DNA of 64,000 nucleotides from Zizania palustris (taxonomy: Eukaryota; Streptophyta; Magnoliopsida; Poales; Poaceae), in contig JAAALK010000079.1 in assembly GCA_019279435.1 (NCBI GenBank), positions 84,066,162 to 84,130,161 on the forward strand. Direction: 5' to 3'. The notes beneath the pieces are model-generated. The model did not search any database. It worked only from the letters and a program-made list of their open reading frames with translations, and was not told the DNA's origin. The translations under genes and the position numbers were made by a program. How positions within the stretch are numbered: the first letter of the stretch is position 1; the number at the start of each line of letters is the position of its first letter. This document shows, one piece after another, positions 10,182 to 22,470 of this stretch.

Positions 10182-11757
10182 ATTATGCCACCACCGAAGC
10201 AAGAAGACCTTCAAGATCGTGGCAAGCGAGTGGTCCTACCCATCTCCGGAGGGGGGACCCTTGGCAATATGTCAAAGCGTCAATGGAGAGATTACGTTCG
10301 TGAAGTAGGACATATTGGGACTTTGAACTCGGCTGTAGAAATGCCCGAGTGGTCCCATGTGTCCATATCATTCTCTGCCAATGATGCTTCAGGGGTGAAG
10401 TTCCCCCATGCCGACCCCTCGTAATTTCAGCTGACATGGCAGGGGTGGAAGTCCGAAGGGTGCTGGTCGACGGTGGAAGCTCCGCTAACATACTCTTTGT
10501 CCAAGCCTTCGATCAAATGTGCATTCTCCGAAGGCATCTACTTCCAGCAGCTCACCCACTCCAAGGCTTCGCAGGCCCTCCTCTCGATGCCCTCAGCCAA
10601 ATAGGACTCGAGGTTGCTTTCGGTGAGAGGCACCTGGCCAGGATCGAAGAGGTCATCTTCGACATTGTCGATGTCCCGTATGCCTACAACGCAATCTTCA
10701 GAAGAGGGATGCTGAATCAATTCGAAGATGTGGCGCACCATAATTATTTGTGCCTCAAAATGCCCACGCAAGGAGGAGTCCTTACGATCCTGGGAGATCA
10801 AGTTGCATTTCGGAGAGTAGAATATGGCCATGGCCCACCTCTAGATACTCGATAGATAAATAGCGTGCAAGAGCACTCGGAAGAGGCTTCGGGGTCCCAG
10901 GACCCTCCAAAGAACCCTTCCCTCAAGCCAAGCCCAGAAGGTGATGTAGTCACGAGGATAATTATCAAAGAAGGCAGGGAATACCCCATTCAGTTTGGCA
11001 AGGGGTTGCCTTCGGAGATCGCCACTTCGCTAGAAGAAGTGGTTTGAGAAAATTTGGATGTCTTCGCCTGGTCAGACGAAGATATCCCCGGAGTTGACAT
11101 GAGCATTATCGAGCATAGCTTGCTCGTCAACCCTAAAGTTCAACCTATTCGCTAGGGGCTCCACAAGCTGTCAACTGAGAGAGCAGACCTCCCTAAAGCG
11201 GAGGTAGAAAAGTTGCTAAGAGCCGAAATCATTAGGGAGGTGGCCCATACGGAGTGGTTGGCTAACCCAGTCTTTGTCAATAAAAAGGCCTCCGGCAAGT
11301 GGCACATGTGCATTGACTTCACATTTCTGAATAAAGCATGCCCACAAGACCCCTACACCATGCCCCACATTGATCAACTTGTTGACTCTATGGTTGGCTT
11401 CAAGCTCCTGAGTTTCCTTGATGCATACTCCGGTTACCATCAAATATAGCTGAAACGCGAAGACGAAGCCAAGACAAGCTTTATAACCCCTTCTGGAGTA
11501 TTCTGTTATGTCTGAATGCCCTTTGGCTTAAGAAATATCGGGAAACTTTTTCACGTCTTATTGCTAAAGCTCTAGGTCACCAGATAGGCCGAAATGTCGA
11601 AGCCTATATGGATGACATTATAATAAAGAGTGCCTTAAAACACCAACATAATCTAGACTTAGCAGAAACTTTTGAGAGCCTCCGAGCATGTGGAGTTTGC
11701 CTCAACACTAAAAATGTATCTTTGGAGCTCAAGCAGGGAAGTTGCTAGGGTACTTAG
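10182..11757 (+). mobile_element. TE1 host element, segment 2 (gag end, protease, RT)
   Basis: Begins with the ATTAT duplication (10182-10186) that closes TE2. It ends with CTTAG (11753-11757), which is repeated at 58377-58381 on the other side of TE3. The coding order is continuous with segments 1 and 3. Confidence 0.93.
10185..11757 (+). pseudogene. TE1 protease and reverse transcriptase (degenerate)
   Basis: Continuation of the TE1 polyprotein. It begins MPPPKQED and passes a 1-nt deletion near 10421. The protease follows, with VRRVLVDGGSSANILFVQAF near 10450-10510 (D-G-G motif) and YNAIFRRGMLNQF. RT blocks follow: REVAHTEWLANPVFV, MCIDFTFLNKACPQDPY and LSFLDAYSGYHQ. The catalytic EAYMDDIIIKS lies in another frame near 11600. 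In-frame stops are at about 10853, 11045, 11153, 11447 and 11513. RT is cut by TE3 after the block equivalent to KLLGYLV, and the next residues are found at 58382. TE4 carries the same protein at roughly 75-80 percent identity by eye. Confidence 0.88.
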
Positions 11758-13531
11758 TGTGATGCCCCAATTTAACAAATCAGAACATTATTGAATTTCC
11801 AAAGAAAAACAATAATACAAGAAGTTCATCATGCGACACGTACATACGAGCAATCATCCGTGGTACGAAGACCACATTATTACAAAAAGAGTAAAATTAA
11901 AATAAGCAAATAAAAGCATGACGAACACCCTCTTCATGATCTTCTTCTTGACTAGATCGCTACTCCAGACCATCTTCCTCGTAGTAGGCATCCTCTGAAT
12001 GGTGTGTCCAACGGGTATGAGTACAAAAAGTACTCTACAAGCCACCACAAATGCAATAGTAATGCAAGGTAATAATAAAGGAAGGATAATGGCTAAAAGT
12101 GCGGAAACGTACATTTTCCAGTTATTGCATTTAGTGTAGTAAAATTTAATCATGCGGAATAATAAACATGAACATCATAATAACATCTAACACGAGGAGT
12201 ACGTTTTCCCTCATCGCACAACAGTCCATACATGTAAAATCATCATGCTCACTCATTAAAAGTAAACTAACTGTGGGATGTCACTCAACCCACCCTTGAC
12301 CGTGGGCTCGGCTTTTCGAAAAGATTTATGACTCTGATCAGAGGTGTACCACTGTACCCAGAAGGCACGCACTCATCCCATACACCAAAGTGTAACGAGA
12401 TGACCCATACCATGGGAACTCGTGCCAAAACCTCAGCATGAAATGCTCCAAGCGATAAGCACCCGCTCTAGGTTTCGCTGGCGCACCGTGCCGCATCCCG
12501 GCTAACGTCGCACCCCTTTTGCGCCACGTCGGTACAAGCCACCCACAGGTGCTGCTTGACCCATCTCCAAGTGGTGGCCTCGGTTTGGAACACTCCATAC
12601 CTTAGTTAGGACTTACCCACTAGACTTGTGGTTAGTATGGAAGTGTATTGCAACAGATCCCGCAGACCGGTCCTTATAGTGCCCCGGGTGCTACCGGCCA
12701 ATGCCCTAGCTTGCACCCGGAACCCACCATGCATACACTCAAAACCAAAACTCTATCACCAACCGCATTCCAGAGATGAGAATAACGGTGATCATATAGT
12801 AGATTCCGATCGCTACGACTCATTTTTAATCCTATAGCAATTGTGTCGGTACATCGGACACTAGCTAATAGTATTAATAATATGGTGACAAGGAGTTTAG
12901 GCTAGATAGCATGGCTTGGGTTGCTCATCAAGGTCGGGGGATCCTAATAAATATATTGTAAGGGTTTCATTTGACTAATGCATGTACATCCTATGTGTTT
13001 TAGCGATAGTTTAGAAAAAAAGTTCAATATGCTCAAAAGATTGGTTTGGTGACTTGCCTTGTTCGGCGAAAGGCGAGGGAGGGATTTTCGGGAAGTACTC
13101 CGGCTCCTCGGCGACGTCGTAGTCTTTTCGACAAAAGTAATAAACATAACATTCAATAAACATTCCAAAATCACATAATAAGCATATGGGTTTTGATTAG
13201 GTTTAAATTAAGAAAAATAAGTTATTAAGTTTCTGAAAATTATTATATGAATTTTTAATATGGACTTTTGATGGAGTTAGAGATTTCTACAAAATAAATA
13301 AAAATGTGCTCCTAATATATTTTAAACTTCCCATTAAGTAATAATAGAAAATTCAGATCAACCTACTGTTTCCATTATACAAAAATGAAGAGGATAAAAG
13401 ATAAATCTTTCTAACGTTGCATTATGGACATGTATTAAAGTGCATTTGAATACTTTATAAAATAAACATAAAATACTGAAAATAAACCTACTGTTTTTAT
13501 TGTACAAACATGAAGAGAATAAAATTATAAA
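11758..13531 (-). repeat. TE3 3' LTR, distal part
   Basis: Matches 55007-56780 of the TE3 5' LTR with a few percent difference, judged by eye. It carries exons 2 and 3 of the LTR mini-gene and an AT-rich intron stretch (13160-13531). It is cut by TE4 at the duplicated ATAAA (13527-13531). There is no separate gene in this stretch. Confidence 0.93.
11960..13123 (-). other. LTR mini-gene exons 2-3, TE3 3' LTR
   Basis: Predicted exon 2 is complement(13058..13123), 66 nt: acceptor AAAAG|ACTAC, donor CAAG|GCAAGT. Exon 3 is complement(11960..11994): acceptor ACCATTCAG|AGGATG, ending GAG-TAG. Joined, they read DYDVAEEPEYFPKIPPSPF, then AEQ, then EDAYYEEDGLE, stop. The intron of about 1.06 kb is AT-rich, with GC-AG borders. 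See the TE5 copy for the comparison. Function unknown. Confidence 0.6.
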
Positions 13532-14026
13532 TGTTAGCGTAAAAGATTACGCAAACAGGTTTCTGAACATTAGAAACTAACAAACGAAGTGTTTGCGAAG
13601 TAAACTATTCCAAGCCCCCGAAAGGATAATAGCTTAAAATAGTTCGAAAGTGTGTATTGAATAACTTGTATTCGGTCCGTATTACAGGGTAAAACGGGAG
13701 GTGTTTATAGGCCCAAACATTAAGGAAAAGACCCTTTTACCCCTCAGTTACAACTAACATAGTGGAAACTATTCGGTACCCTTAATAGGGCTAAAATGGT
13801 AAAAGACTAATCTAATGAGAAAGAAGATAAGTCTTCCATCTTAGCTGGCAGAGAAGCTCTCAGAAGAGTCCAAGTTCGAAGATATACTCCGAACTAGAGT
13901 CCGTCATCATACTTCGAACTTAATTCAATGCATCCCTGGAGTTATATGCTGGAAATCTTGGACTTAATCACCAACCTTTATCCTGTTACTGCAATAACCC
14001 TGAAGATGGAATATTTTCCCCCAACA
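13532..14026 (-). repeat. TE4 3' LTR
   Basis: 495 bp. On the - strand it starts TGTTGGGGGAAAATATT and ends TTTTACGCTAACA, a clean TG...CA LTR. It matches 24330-24825 closely: I see few substitutions apart from changes in the terminal bases of the other copy. Confidence 0.94.
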
Positions 14027-14037
14027 GTAGCCCCTCG
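14027..14037 (-). other. TE4 polypurine tract
   Basis: On the - strand CGAGGGGCTAC directly precedes the 3' LTR. It is short and G-rich, so only weakly distinctive. Confidence 0.5.
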
Positions 14038-14353
14038 AATACGCTTCTCCGCTAAATCTGTAATGTTAGGAGAGCAGTATACGCAAGAAAAATAATCATG
14101 CGTAGGGGTTAGCAGATTTAAACCACCTCCGAAATAAGTGGAGATGCAAAACTTTGAATCAGTTTCTAAGAAAATTACATTCGAACCATCTTATAACTAA
14201 CTCGAGAAGCCCGAAAGCCTTTTTAGACTTGGAAGAAATAGTTGTTGGCTTCTTTCTTCTAACGGAAGTTACGCGATGCGTTAATTCCGCAACAAAGTAA
14301 CGGTTAAGAATGCGAAACGTCAGATGCAAATGGTAAAAAATCATGGTCTGGGC

Positions 14354-14362
14354 TATAAATAG
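14354..14362 (+). promoter_or_regulatory. TATA box of the TE4 antisense gene
   Basis: TATAAATAG in the context GGGC-TATAAATAG-AGGGCC on the + strand, about 110 bp upstream of ATG 14466. It lies outside the LTR, so the antisense gene appears to have its own promoter. Confidence 0.7.
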
Positions 14363-14465
14363 AGGGCCTAGACCCTTCTCGAGTACCTTTTCACCGCTTT
14401 CGTGCAACAAACAATCAGACAAGCTCTAACCTCCGTTTTTCCTCTGAAGCAATCCGTGAGATCCC

Positions 14466-17400
14466 ATGGTGAAAACCAGTTTCAAGGGTCCTGGAGCAGC
14501 TTCAACCTTGGCCTGGTAGCAGGCTGCGGCAGCAGCGGTAGCTGCAACATCGGCGACGGTAACTCCGACACCATCAATGGCAGCAATAGCGGCGGCGGGG
14601 ATAAATCCCCAAAATGTCGGCCCTCAAGACCTCTTTCCGGCATCGACGAAGTACGCGGATCAGTCCTATCAATTGGGACCCTCAACCTGGAAAAGGGAAT
14701 CACTCGCGGCCGCAATAGAGGGCAAAATTAGTTCTGGAGTTATGATTCACAAACCCGGGAAAGAAGTCATTCCGTCGCCAAGGCCCGGAGAAGTAGTTGT
14801 CTTCGAAGCCTTCTTCGAAGCTGGCTTGGGGCTTCCGGCAGTTGACTTCTTGGCTGAGGTATTGGACTTATTCCACATTACTCTCCCCCAGCTTTCTCCG
14901 AATGCAGTAGCACGTCTTGCCATCTTCGAATGGGCGTTGCGAGCCGAAGGTTGCGAAGGAAGGGCTGAGATCTTCGCAGCACTGCACAGAGCTTCGTGCC
15001 AACAAAAAACCTTTGTAGGCCCCGGAGGTGAAAAGATAGTAGTGGCCTTCGGAAGCATCAACTTCAGGCTCCGAGACGAGTATGCTCTCCGGTTTCCCGC
15101 CAAGGCCATCAATGCCAGATGGTACACCGGCTGGATCTTGAAGTGGTTCTATGCCGAAGTTGGGGTGAGCAGCCGTTTAGCTCGACCCTTGCAAGATATC
15201 AACTTCCGAAAGGAAGCTCTGGTGCATCCGGATCCAGGCCAGCTCGAAGCTCGCCTCAGCCTGCTCCAAAAAATCAGTCACCGCCTGAGTATGCGGGACT
15301 TAGCTGAAGAATTCCTTGGGCTTCAAATCCCTCCCTTGATGGCCAACTGGCTGATCACCTTCGAGGAAGATTCGGAGGGCGGTCTCCGTAAAATTTCTTC
15401 GAACTCGAGCCCTGCAGGTAACTTCAGAAACAACATATGTCATGTATATTCATTCGAAGAAATAACCAACTTAACTCATTTTTCAGCCTCTTCAGTCCCT
15501 ATAACTTCAGAGCAGATTGTACGAGCTTCGGAGAAGATTCTGGGCGTTCCAACTCCGACCGAGAAGGAATGGAGAATTAAATTGGTTGGTACTTGGGAAC
15601 GGTCCAACCGAGTATGGAGACTACTCGAAGTTGTTCCGCCCCCTCTTCTGGATTGGGTGCCTTTGGAGAAAGGGCCCAAAAAGAGAAAAGCTGAAGTCGG
15701 AGCCTCGAGCTCTGCCAAGACTCCGCTAAAGAAGGTGGCTCGAAAGCCAAGGGTTCCTGCGCCTTCAATCCCAAGAGCTTCAATCTCCAATTCCTTGGAG
15801 GATGAAGGCAGGATGCTTGTTGACTTGATTGACGAGGATGCAGCCCAAAGAGATGCACATATTGATGATGCTGCGAGCGTGCCGGAGTCTCAAGACAACC
15901 TCAAACAAGTGAGGACTCCGGCTGCTCAAGAAAATTTACCGCAAGACGGAGCCCCTGTGGACGAAAGCGGAGTCGAAGTTGCTGCAGCTTCGATTCCGGG
16001 TGAAGTAACAACGGCTGCTCCCGAAGATGCTCCAACAGTCGAAGATTTGACTGTTGACTCCGATGAAGACTTTGGAGTAGCCTTCGACCCGCCAAGCAGC
16101 CCAATGCTCACCCGTCGCCAAAATGTCGAAGGTAAACTTCGCATAATTCTTTTGTTCTTTTTTCCTGCGAAATTATACAATGTATAATACCTTTGTTTTA
16201 ACAGGATCTACTCTCGTGGAAGAGGTCCGTCCCAAAGATATAATTCCTGGACCTTCGACAACTTCAGAGCCAATTCCAGGAGCCACTCAAATGGGACCTG
16301 GAAAAGGCAAAGACAAGATGGACCACCTCCCTGCTCCGAGCTCAGGATCAACTCCATCTGAATCAACAAACGAAAGCCAATCTATGGAGGGAGGCCAATC
16401 TGCCGGAGCTCCAAAAAATACGGCTCAACACTCCGGGCTTTCACCAAACGAAGATGACCAGCAAGCCTTGAGCATGCTCCCTCTTCTAGCTCCTTTCTTG
16501 GAGCGAAGAACTGGGCTTCGGACTTTGCTTGAGCCTTTGGATCGAGCTAGCCGCGAAGTCGGGGAGACGGACTTGGTGGCCATCTTGAGCGAGGCGGAGA
16601 GCTCGGATCTTAACGCTGCCATGGAGCAAGCAGCATACCAGGTATGAAGTATCTGCAAAACAAAATTAGACTTATATACAAATAATTTTTGACCTTGGTT
16701 TTTTCTCTTCGCAGCAAATAGTCTTGGCCCGAGATGCGAACATTTCAAATGAGCGTGGAAGCCTTCGCCTTCGAGAGGAAAATACAACTCTTCAACAAAA
16801 TATTACTATCTCCTAAGGTCGGGTTTCCCACTTAGACAACATGGTTTTAACAGAGCGCAGGGCCAGACAAAGCTTGGAAGCTGCGAACAAAGAGCTCGAA
16901 GCAGAACAAATTGTGCTTCGAGCAGAGATTGAAAAGATGCGAGCGGAGCATGCTACGACGGGAGCTAAGCTTGTCAGGCTCCAAGAAGAAAAAGCCAAAG
17001 CTGCCGAGGAAGCTAGCCAGCTACTCAACTAGAAAAATTCTTTAGCTACGGAGGCAGCTAGGCTCTCTGGAGTGGTAAGAGAATTAACTTCGGCGAAGGA
17101 TGCCTTAATTGAAGATAAGCTGAAGTCAGAGAAGGTAGCTGCGGAGGTCATGAACCAGCTGTTGGGCGTTCTAGAGTACTTTGGTACTACTGGGACGCTT
17201 CCTTCAGATGACAACATCCCCCTGCTGTGACGGCTGAAAAGGATCCAAGGAGCAGCGAAGCAAATGAAGACAGCAGGCATTCGGTACGGAGAAATCTCCG
17301 GACATGTGGCTGCTATTGGCATACTTCGTTACTACGAAGATCTGGGCAACTCGATAACTCCGAACGCAGGGGCGACTCCCATTACCTTCGACGACAATCA

Positions 17401-18136
17401 GCTTCTTACTCCTTCCGAAGGTGTGGCCGCTGCTTGGCAAGCCTTTCAAACCTCATGGAGAGCCGAAGGTCGCTCTGTGATCAAGGCTTGGATCGATGAA
17501 GGGCAACGCCAGAAGCAAGCTCGGTCCCAAGCTTCGAGCAGCCAACCTCCGCCAAACCCGCAGGTTTAGAATTATCTTAGGATCTTCGACTATGTAAAGC
17601 ATTATGCTTTTGTACATTTATGAATGAAAATTTGCTTATCATGTTTTTAGGCTTTGCCTCATATGGAAGATGTCGAAGTGTTAGACGTTAACGACGAACT
17701 CCGCTTACTATGGGCTACCTTCGATATTTTAAAACTTCACAAACGCCCTCGATTTTTAGTTCCTCGGGATAGCTCCGGTGCGATTATGCCTGAAGTAAGC
17801 GAAGACATACTGTCTTATATTAAAGAGGAAGAAAAAGAAGTTAACTTGGAAACTTCATCTTCCGAAGACATTGCATGGTCCGAAGACGAAGATGAAGCTC
17901 AAGGTAAAAAACCTGAAGAACTTGGAAGCTGGGAAAAGAGCCCCGAACGACTTCGAACTTGGGCCGAGCTTCAACAAGAACAGAAAGACTTTAGAGCTTC
18001 GAAGGGAGGTAGGAGAGTTAAACGCAAAGTTGTTAGAACTCCCGGCTCTGGAACTAGTCGTTCCAACCATAGCAATAGCTCTAGAGATCGAAGGGGTCTT
18101 CGATTCCTTCTTGGTATAGATACCAACTTTTCATGA
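14466..18136 (+). pseudogene. TE4 antisense spliced gene (PF04195-like 'putative gypsy type transposon' protein)
   Basis: Gene opposite to TE4 gag-pol. Predicted exons are 14466-15417, 15487-16131, 16205-16641, 16715-17563 and 17651-18136, with introns of 69, 73, 73 and 87 bp, all GT-AG. Phases fit at every junction, giving about 1,122 codons. The first intron is a multiple of three and open, so it is less certain. The N-terminal part (INFRLRDEYALRFPAKAIN, WYTGWILKWFYAE) resembles the plant transposon-associated family PF04195. The middle is acidic and Pro/Ser-rich, exon 4 forms a coiled coil (LEAANKELEAEQIVLRAEIE), and the last exon is acidic then basic (GGRRVKRKVVR), a possible nuclear signal. 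Stops at 14517, 16814, 17030 and 17228 break the frame. TE1 has the same exons. Function unknown; Grande's equivalent is reported to be nuclear (from memory). Confidence 0.78.
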
Positions 18137-18884
18137 TGTAATCATTTCATTCGAATAATAAATATCGATTTAAAATTGTCTCCCTATTTACCAGCCCCTC
18201 TTTGGGCATAAGCAACTTTAAACTATATTCAAAGATGGTAACTTAGTACCTTATGCTTTGAAAGATTGATTAAAATCTTATAAAATGTCTTCGACTATTT
18301 GTAGTCTGAAGATTGGCAACTTAGTACCTTATGCTTTGAAATAAATCACTTTGGACATCTTTCCGGACACTTTAGTGTCCTAAATGATTTGTCACTTTGG
18401 ACTTTTTTAACAGACATTCGAAGCTCATGGCCTCAAACTCCGTTTTGTTTTGGCCTCCTTCGGCTCTTTTTGTGAATTCTGTCAAACCAGTGGTTTGGAG
18501 TTTGCAGTGGTCTCTTTGGACTCTTTTTATGGATGCCTACAAGCCGGTGGCTTGGACTCCACATCATTTGGTCTCCTTGGACTCTTTTTACGGATGTCTA
18601 CCAGCCGTTGGCTTGGACTCCGCATTCTGTGGTCTCGGGCTCTTTTACGGATGCCTACAAGCCGGTGGCTTGGACTCCGGATTATTTCAGCCCACCACGT
18701 CGGAAACTTCGGACCTTGGTCCGAAGTCCAAAAATATGATTCAAATTAATGACACTTCCCTCTCGGTCAACTCCGCTATTCCAGTGCGTCCACTTGGAAG
18801 TGGGAAGTTTATGAGGGGTAGGCATTATCTGAACCATATGCTTTATTGATTCGGAAAGTGCTTACAAATGATTACAAGGAGCCC
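18137..18884. repeat. TE4 intergenic spacer with ~60-bp tandem repeats
   Basis: Spacer between the convergent antisense gene and integrase. From about 18516 to 18690 it holds three units of roughly 60 bp containing GGATGCCTACAAGCCGGTGG and CTTGGACTCC. The reverse complement matches the half-unit of the TE1 satellite (CCACCGGCTTGATAGCATCC). I see no gene here. Confidence 0.8.
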
Positions 18885-19910
18885 CTATGCGAAGTATCGC
18901 TTTAGGTGCTCCGCATGCCATGTATGCGCTAACTCTTCACCTTCCAAATTAGCTAACTTAAAAGAACCAGGACGCCCTGAGCGAACAATTAAGTATGGAC
19001 CTTCCCATTTATTTCCTAATTTTCCTGGTGCTATGATACTTCGCAAAACGAGATGACACGGCCTAAGTTCATTAATCTTGACCTTCGGGTCGAACCAAGT
19101 CTTCGTCTGCTGCTGATACTTTGACAAATTTGCCACAGCTCGAAGCCTTGTCTCTTCTGTTAAATCCAGCAAAGCTTGTCTTTCTCCTTCTATTTTCGGT
19201 TCGGTGCTGCGAAGTGATCCTCCTTTGAGCTCTGTTGGTGTCATAGCTTCATCTCCGAATAAGAGTCTAAAAGGAGTGAAGCCGGTAGATCTTGTCTGAG
19301 TTGTCCGGATGGACCATAGGATCTTTGGGAGCTCTTTGGTCCACAATCCTTTTGCCAATCCTACTATTCTTCGATTCAGCCCTGACAAGATATTACCATT
19401 GGCTCTTTCAACAGCTCCATTAGATTGAGGATGTCTTACTGCAGCGAAACATAGTTGAATGCCTAGATCTTCACAGAATTTCCTGAAGGGTTCTGCATCA
19501 AACTGTGTTCCATTATCCAATGTGAGATGCCGAGGCACTCCGAACCGGCATATGATATTCTTCCAGAAAATTTTTTGAACATTATTCGAAGTGATAGCTG
19601 TTAGGGGTTCTGCTTCGACCCACTTTGAAAAGTATTCGATTGCTACCACTGCGAACTTCAAATTTCCTTTTGCTGTTGGGAAGGGACCAATAAGATCCAT
19701 GCCCCATCTGGCCATGGGCCATACCGGGGCAATGACTTGAAGAGCTATTGGTGGGCGATGAATTCTTCGTCCCATCCACTGACATCCTTGGCAAGTGCGG
19801 ACCAAGCTCTCCGCATCAGCTACTATTGTGGGCCAATAAAGCCCTTTGCGAAGTGTTTTTCCTGCCAAAGCTCGAGGGGCCAGATGGCTACCGCAAAGTC
19901 CTTCATGAAT
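18885..19910 (-). pseudogene. TE4 integrase
   Basis: Integrase open for 328 codons from 19868 and readable upstream to a stop near 19911 (EIHEGLCGSHLAPRAL). The zinc finger spans H...H, then the Cys pair in VRTCQGCQWMG. The core has Asp in RWGMDLIGPFPTAKGN, Asp in LTLDNGTQFDAEPF and Glu in SNGAVERANGN. The C-terminal domain contains LVLRSIIAPGKLGNKWEGPY and ends HAEHLKRYFA. The integrase part itself is intact. What disables it is the stop that separates it from the RNase H segment. The convergent antisense gene ends about 750 bp downstream. Confidence 0.88.
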
Positions 19911-19913
19911 TTC

Positions 19914-20915
19914 TCAAAGAATTTCTTGATCTTCGGCTTGAGATATACATCGGAGCAGAGGGGAACATACTCCGGCATTGTATAAAATACCGTTGATTAT
20001 TTGATAATTTCGAGTTCTAAGCTTTAACCTCGACAGTTGTGGCCCTTCGGACATATTTGCCTCTCCTTGCAACACTTCCATGATTGAACTTTGCCAATCT
20101 GTACTTGGAATGCAAAGGACTTCCACAGCAGGAATTTGCGGCACCGAAGGTATACTGAGTTCTTCATAAAAAGATTCTTCGGGTATGTCCATAGCTCCGG
20201 CTGCAGCTTTTGCTAAGATGTCAACTTGCATATTTTCTGCTCTAGGTATACTCCGAATGGAAATCCCTTTGAATGCTGCTTCGATCTTTCGGATTTCTTC
20301 TAAGTACTTGGCAAGCTGAGGATGTCGGACTTGGAAACTCTTGTCTATGTGCCCTGCTACAATCTGAGAATCTGTTTTAATAACAACTCTTGTAGCCCCT
20401 AGAGCACGTGCCTTTCGAAGTCCCAATAAAATTCCCTCATACTCTGCTGTATTATTGGTAGACTTAAAGTTGAGTCTTGCGAAGTACATTGCCTTTTGCC
20501 CTGAAGGCGAAATTATCACAGCTCCGACACCTGCTCCAGATGCTTGGAAAGCACCATCAGAGTAAATAGTCCAAATCTCTTCACCTGGCTTCTCCGGAGC
20601 CCATGTTGTAGGGGGAGTCCACTCTGCCACGAAGTCCGCTAATACTTGCGATTTAATTGTTGTTCTTGCCAGAAAGGATATGCCGAAGGGTGCTAACTCA
20701 ACAGCCCACTTTCCAATTCTTCCAGTGGAATCCTTACTTCGGAGCATATCTCCTAAAGTATACGAAGTTGGTACAATGACATTATGTGCCAAGAAATAAT
20801 GCCTTAGCTTCCTTGAAGCCATTACCAGAGCATAAGCGAATTTCTCAAGCTCAGAATATCTTGTTTTTGTTCCGGACAATGCTTCGGACACAAAATAAAC
20901 TGGATTCTGTACCAA
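19914..20915 (-). pseudogene. TE4 RNase H and second RNase H (aRH)
   Basis: A 333-codon frame holding the end of RNase H1 (YFVSEALSGTKTRYSELEKF, ALVMASRKLRHYFLAH) and a complete aRH. The aRH has IYSDGAFQASGAGVGAVII (Asp), STNNTAEYEGILLGLRKA (Glu), VVIKTDSQIVAGHI (Asp) and SIPRAENMQVDILAKAAA (Asp). The start of RNase H1 lies upstream across a frameshift between 20916 and 21068. The domain order RNase H1-aRH-integrase marks the Tat lineage. The frame closes at a stop at 19911-19913, immediately before integrase. Confidence 0.88.
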
Positions 20916-21067
20916 CTTCCCGTTGAAATCAACCTCTCTGACAAGGACTGCACTGACAGCAGAGCAAGGTAGAGGAGTAGGGTTTCGTCCGCAATAGGCA
21001 CCGTGAGTGTAGCAAGGTTAATGAGATAATTCTTAATATCTTCGAAGCTCTTTTGACACTTCGGTGT

Positions 21068-22366
21068 CTATGCAAAATCTTCGGACCCTTTCAATGCTTT
21101 GAAAATGGGCAAACTTCTCTCCGTAGACCTTGCCAAGAATCTGCTAAGTGCTGCAAGACGACCGGTCAGCTTTTGCACTTGCTTTAAATTTTCTAGGGGA
21201 GCCATCCTCTGCAACACAGTTATTTGAGTGGGGCTAGCTTCGATCCCTCTGCTTGAAACTAGGTACCCTAACAATTTTCCAGCCTACGCCCCGAAGATAC
21301 ATTTTTCGGGGTTGAGACGGATCCCACATGCCCGAAGGCTATTGAATGTTTCTGCTAAGTCTAGGCTATGTTGGTGCTTTAAAGCACTCTTTATTACAAT
21401 ATCATCCATATAGGCCTCTACATTACGACCTAATTGATGACCTAGAGCCTTAGCAATTAACCTCGAAAAAGTAGCCCCGGCATTTCTTAAGCCAAAGGGC
21501 ATTCTTACATAACAAAAGACTCCTGAAGGAGTTACGAAGCTTGTCTTGATTTCATCTTCGCGCTTTAACCAGATTTGATGATAGCCGGAATACGCGTCGA
21601 GGAAGCTTAATAACTCCAAACCAGCAGTGGAGTCGACCAATTGATCAATTCGGGGCATGGGGTAGGGGTCGCGGGGGCATGCTTTATTCAAGGATGTAAA
21701 ATCAATACACATGCGCCACTTCCCTGAAGATTTCTTCTTAACGAAGACTGGGTTGGCTAACCATTCCGTATGAGCCACTTCTCTGATAATCCCAGCCTTC
21801 AGCAACTTCTCAACTTCGTTTTTAGCAAGGATAGCTCTCTCCGTAGACAATTTCCGGAGTCCTTGCCGAACAGGCCGTGCCTTCGGATTCACAAGTAGAC
21901 TGTGCTCAATAATGTCCCGACTAACTCCGGTGATGTCTTCATCAGACCAAGCAAAGACATCTAAATTTTCCTCAACTACTTTCTCTAAGGAGGCATCAAC
22001 ATCTGGAGGCAAGTCTTTACCAAATTGAAATGAATATTCCTTGCCATCTTTGACAATAACCTTTGTTGCAATCTCTCCTTCGGAACTTGGTCTTGGGAAG
22101 GATTTTTTTGAAGATTCGCTAGGAGCAGAAAAATTCTCTAGATCATCTTGCACACTGTTCACTTGTCTCGGGTCAAGAGGAGGGCCATGACCATACTCCG
22201 CTCTTCGCGCAATGGCCTGATCTTCGAAAACAGTGAGGACTCCCGCCTGTGTGTGCATCTTCATACATAAGTAATTATGATGCGCCACAACTCCGAATTG
22301 ATTTAACATGCCTCTTCCGAAGATGACATTGTATGCATATGGACCATCCACAACATCAAAGATCAC
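21068..22366 (-). pseudogene. TE4 reverse transcriptase
   Basis: One frame apart from a stop at 21281-21283. It starts inside the protease-RT linker (IFDVVDGPYAYNVIFGRG). RT blocks in order: REVAHTEWLANPVFVKKKSS, RMCIDFTSLNKACPRDPYP, SFLDAYSGYHQIWL, YVRMPFGLRNAGATFSRLI and the catalytic EAYMDDIVIKS, then RLNPEKCIFGA. After the stop it continues LLGYLVSSRGIEASPTQI and the connection region. The frame differs from gag upstream and from RNase H downstream, so at least two frameshifts separate the pol parts. The same region of TE1 is where TE3 inserted. Confidence 0.9.
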
Positions 22367-22470
22367 TTCCTCTGTCCTGGCCAGTGGCCCCTCTCCGAAA
22401 GTAACTTCTAGGCCAATTTGGCCGAGGGCATCGAGAGGGGTCCTGCGAAGCCTTGCAAGGGACGGGCTGC

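Noticed and set aside
11758..13531. A solo LTR or an unrelated host intergenic segment
   Set aside because: It shares the TSD CTTAG with 58377 and matches the LTR at 55007-56780, so it is the split 3' LTR of TE3.
14402..14731. ORFs overlapping the start of the TE4 antisense gene in other frames
   Set aside because: The exon model starting at 14466, with matching phases through five exons and a TE1 homologue, explains the region better.
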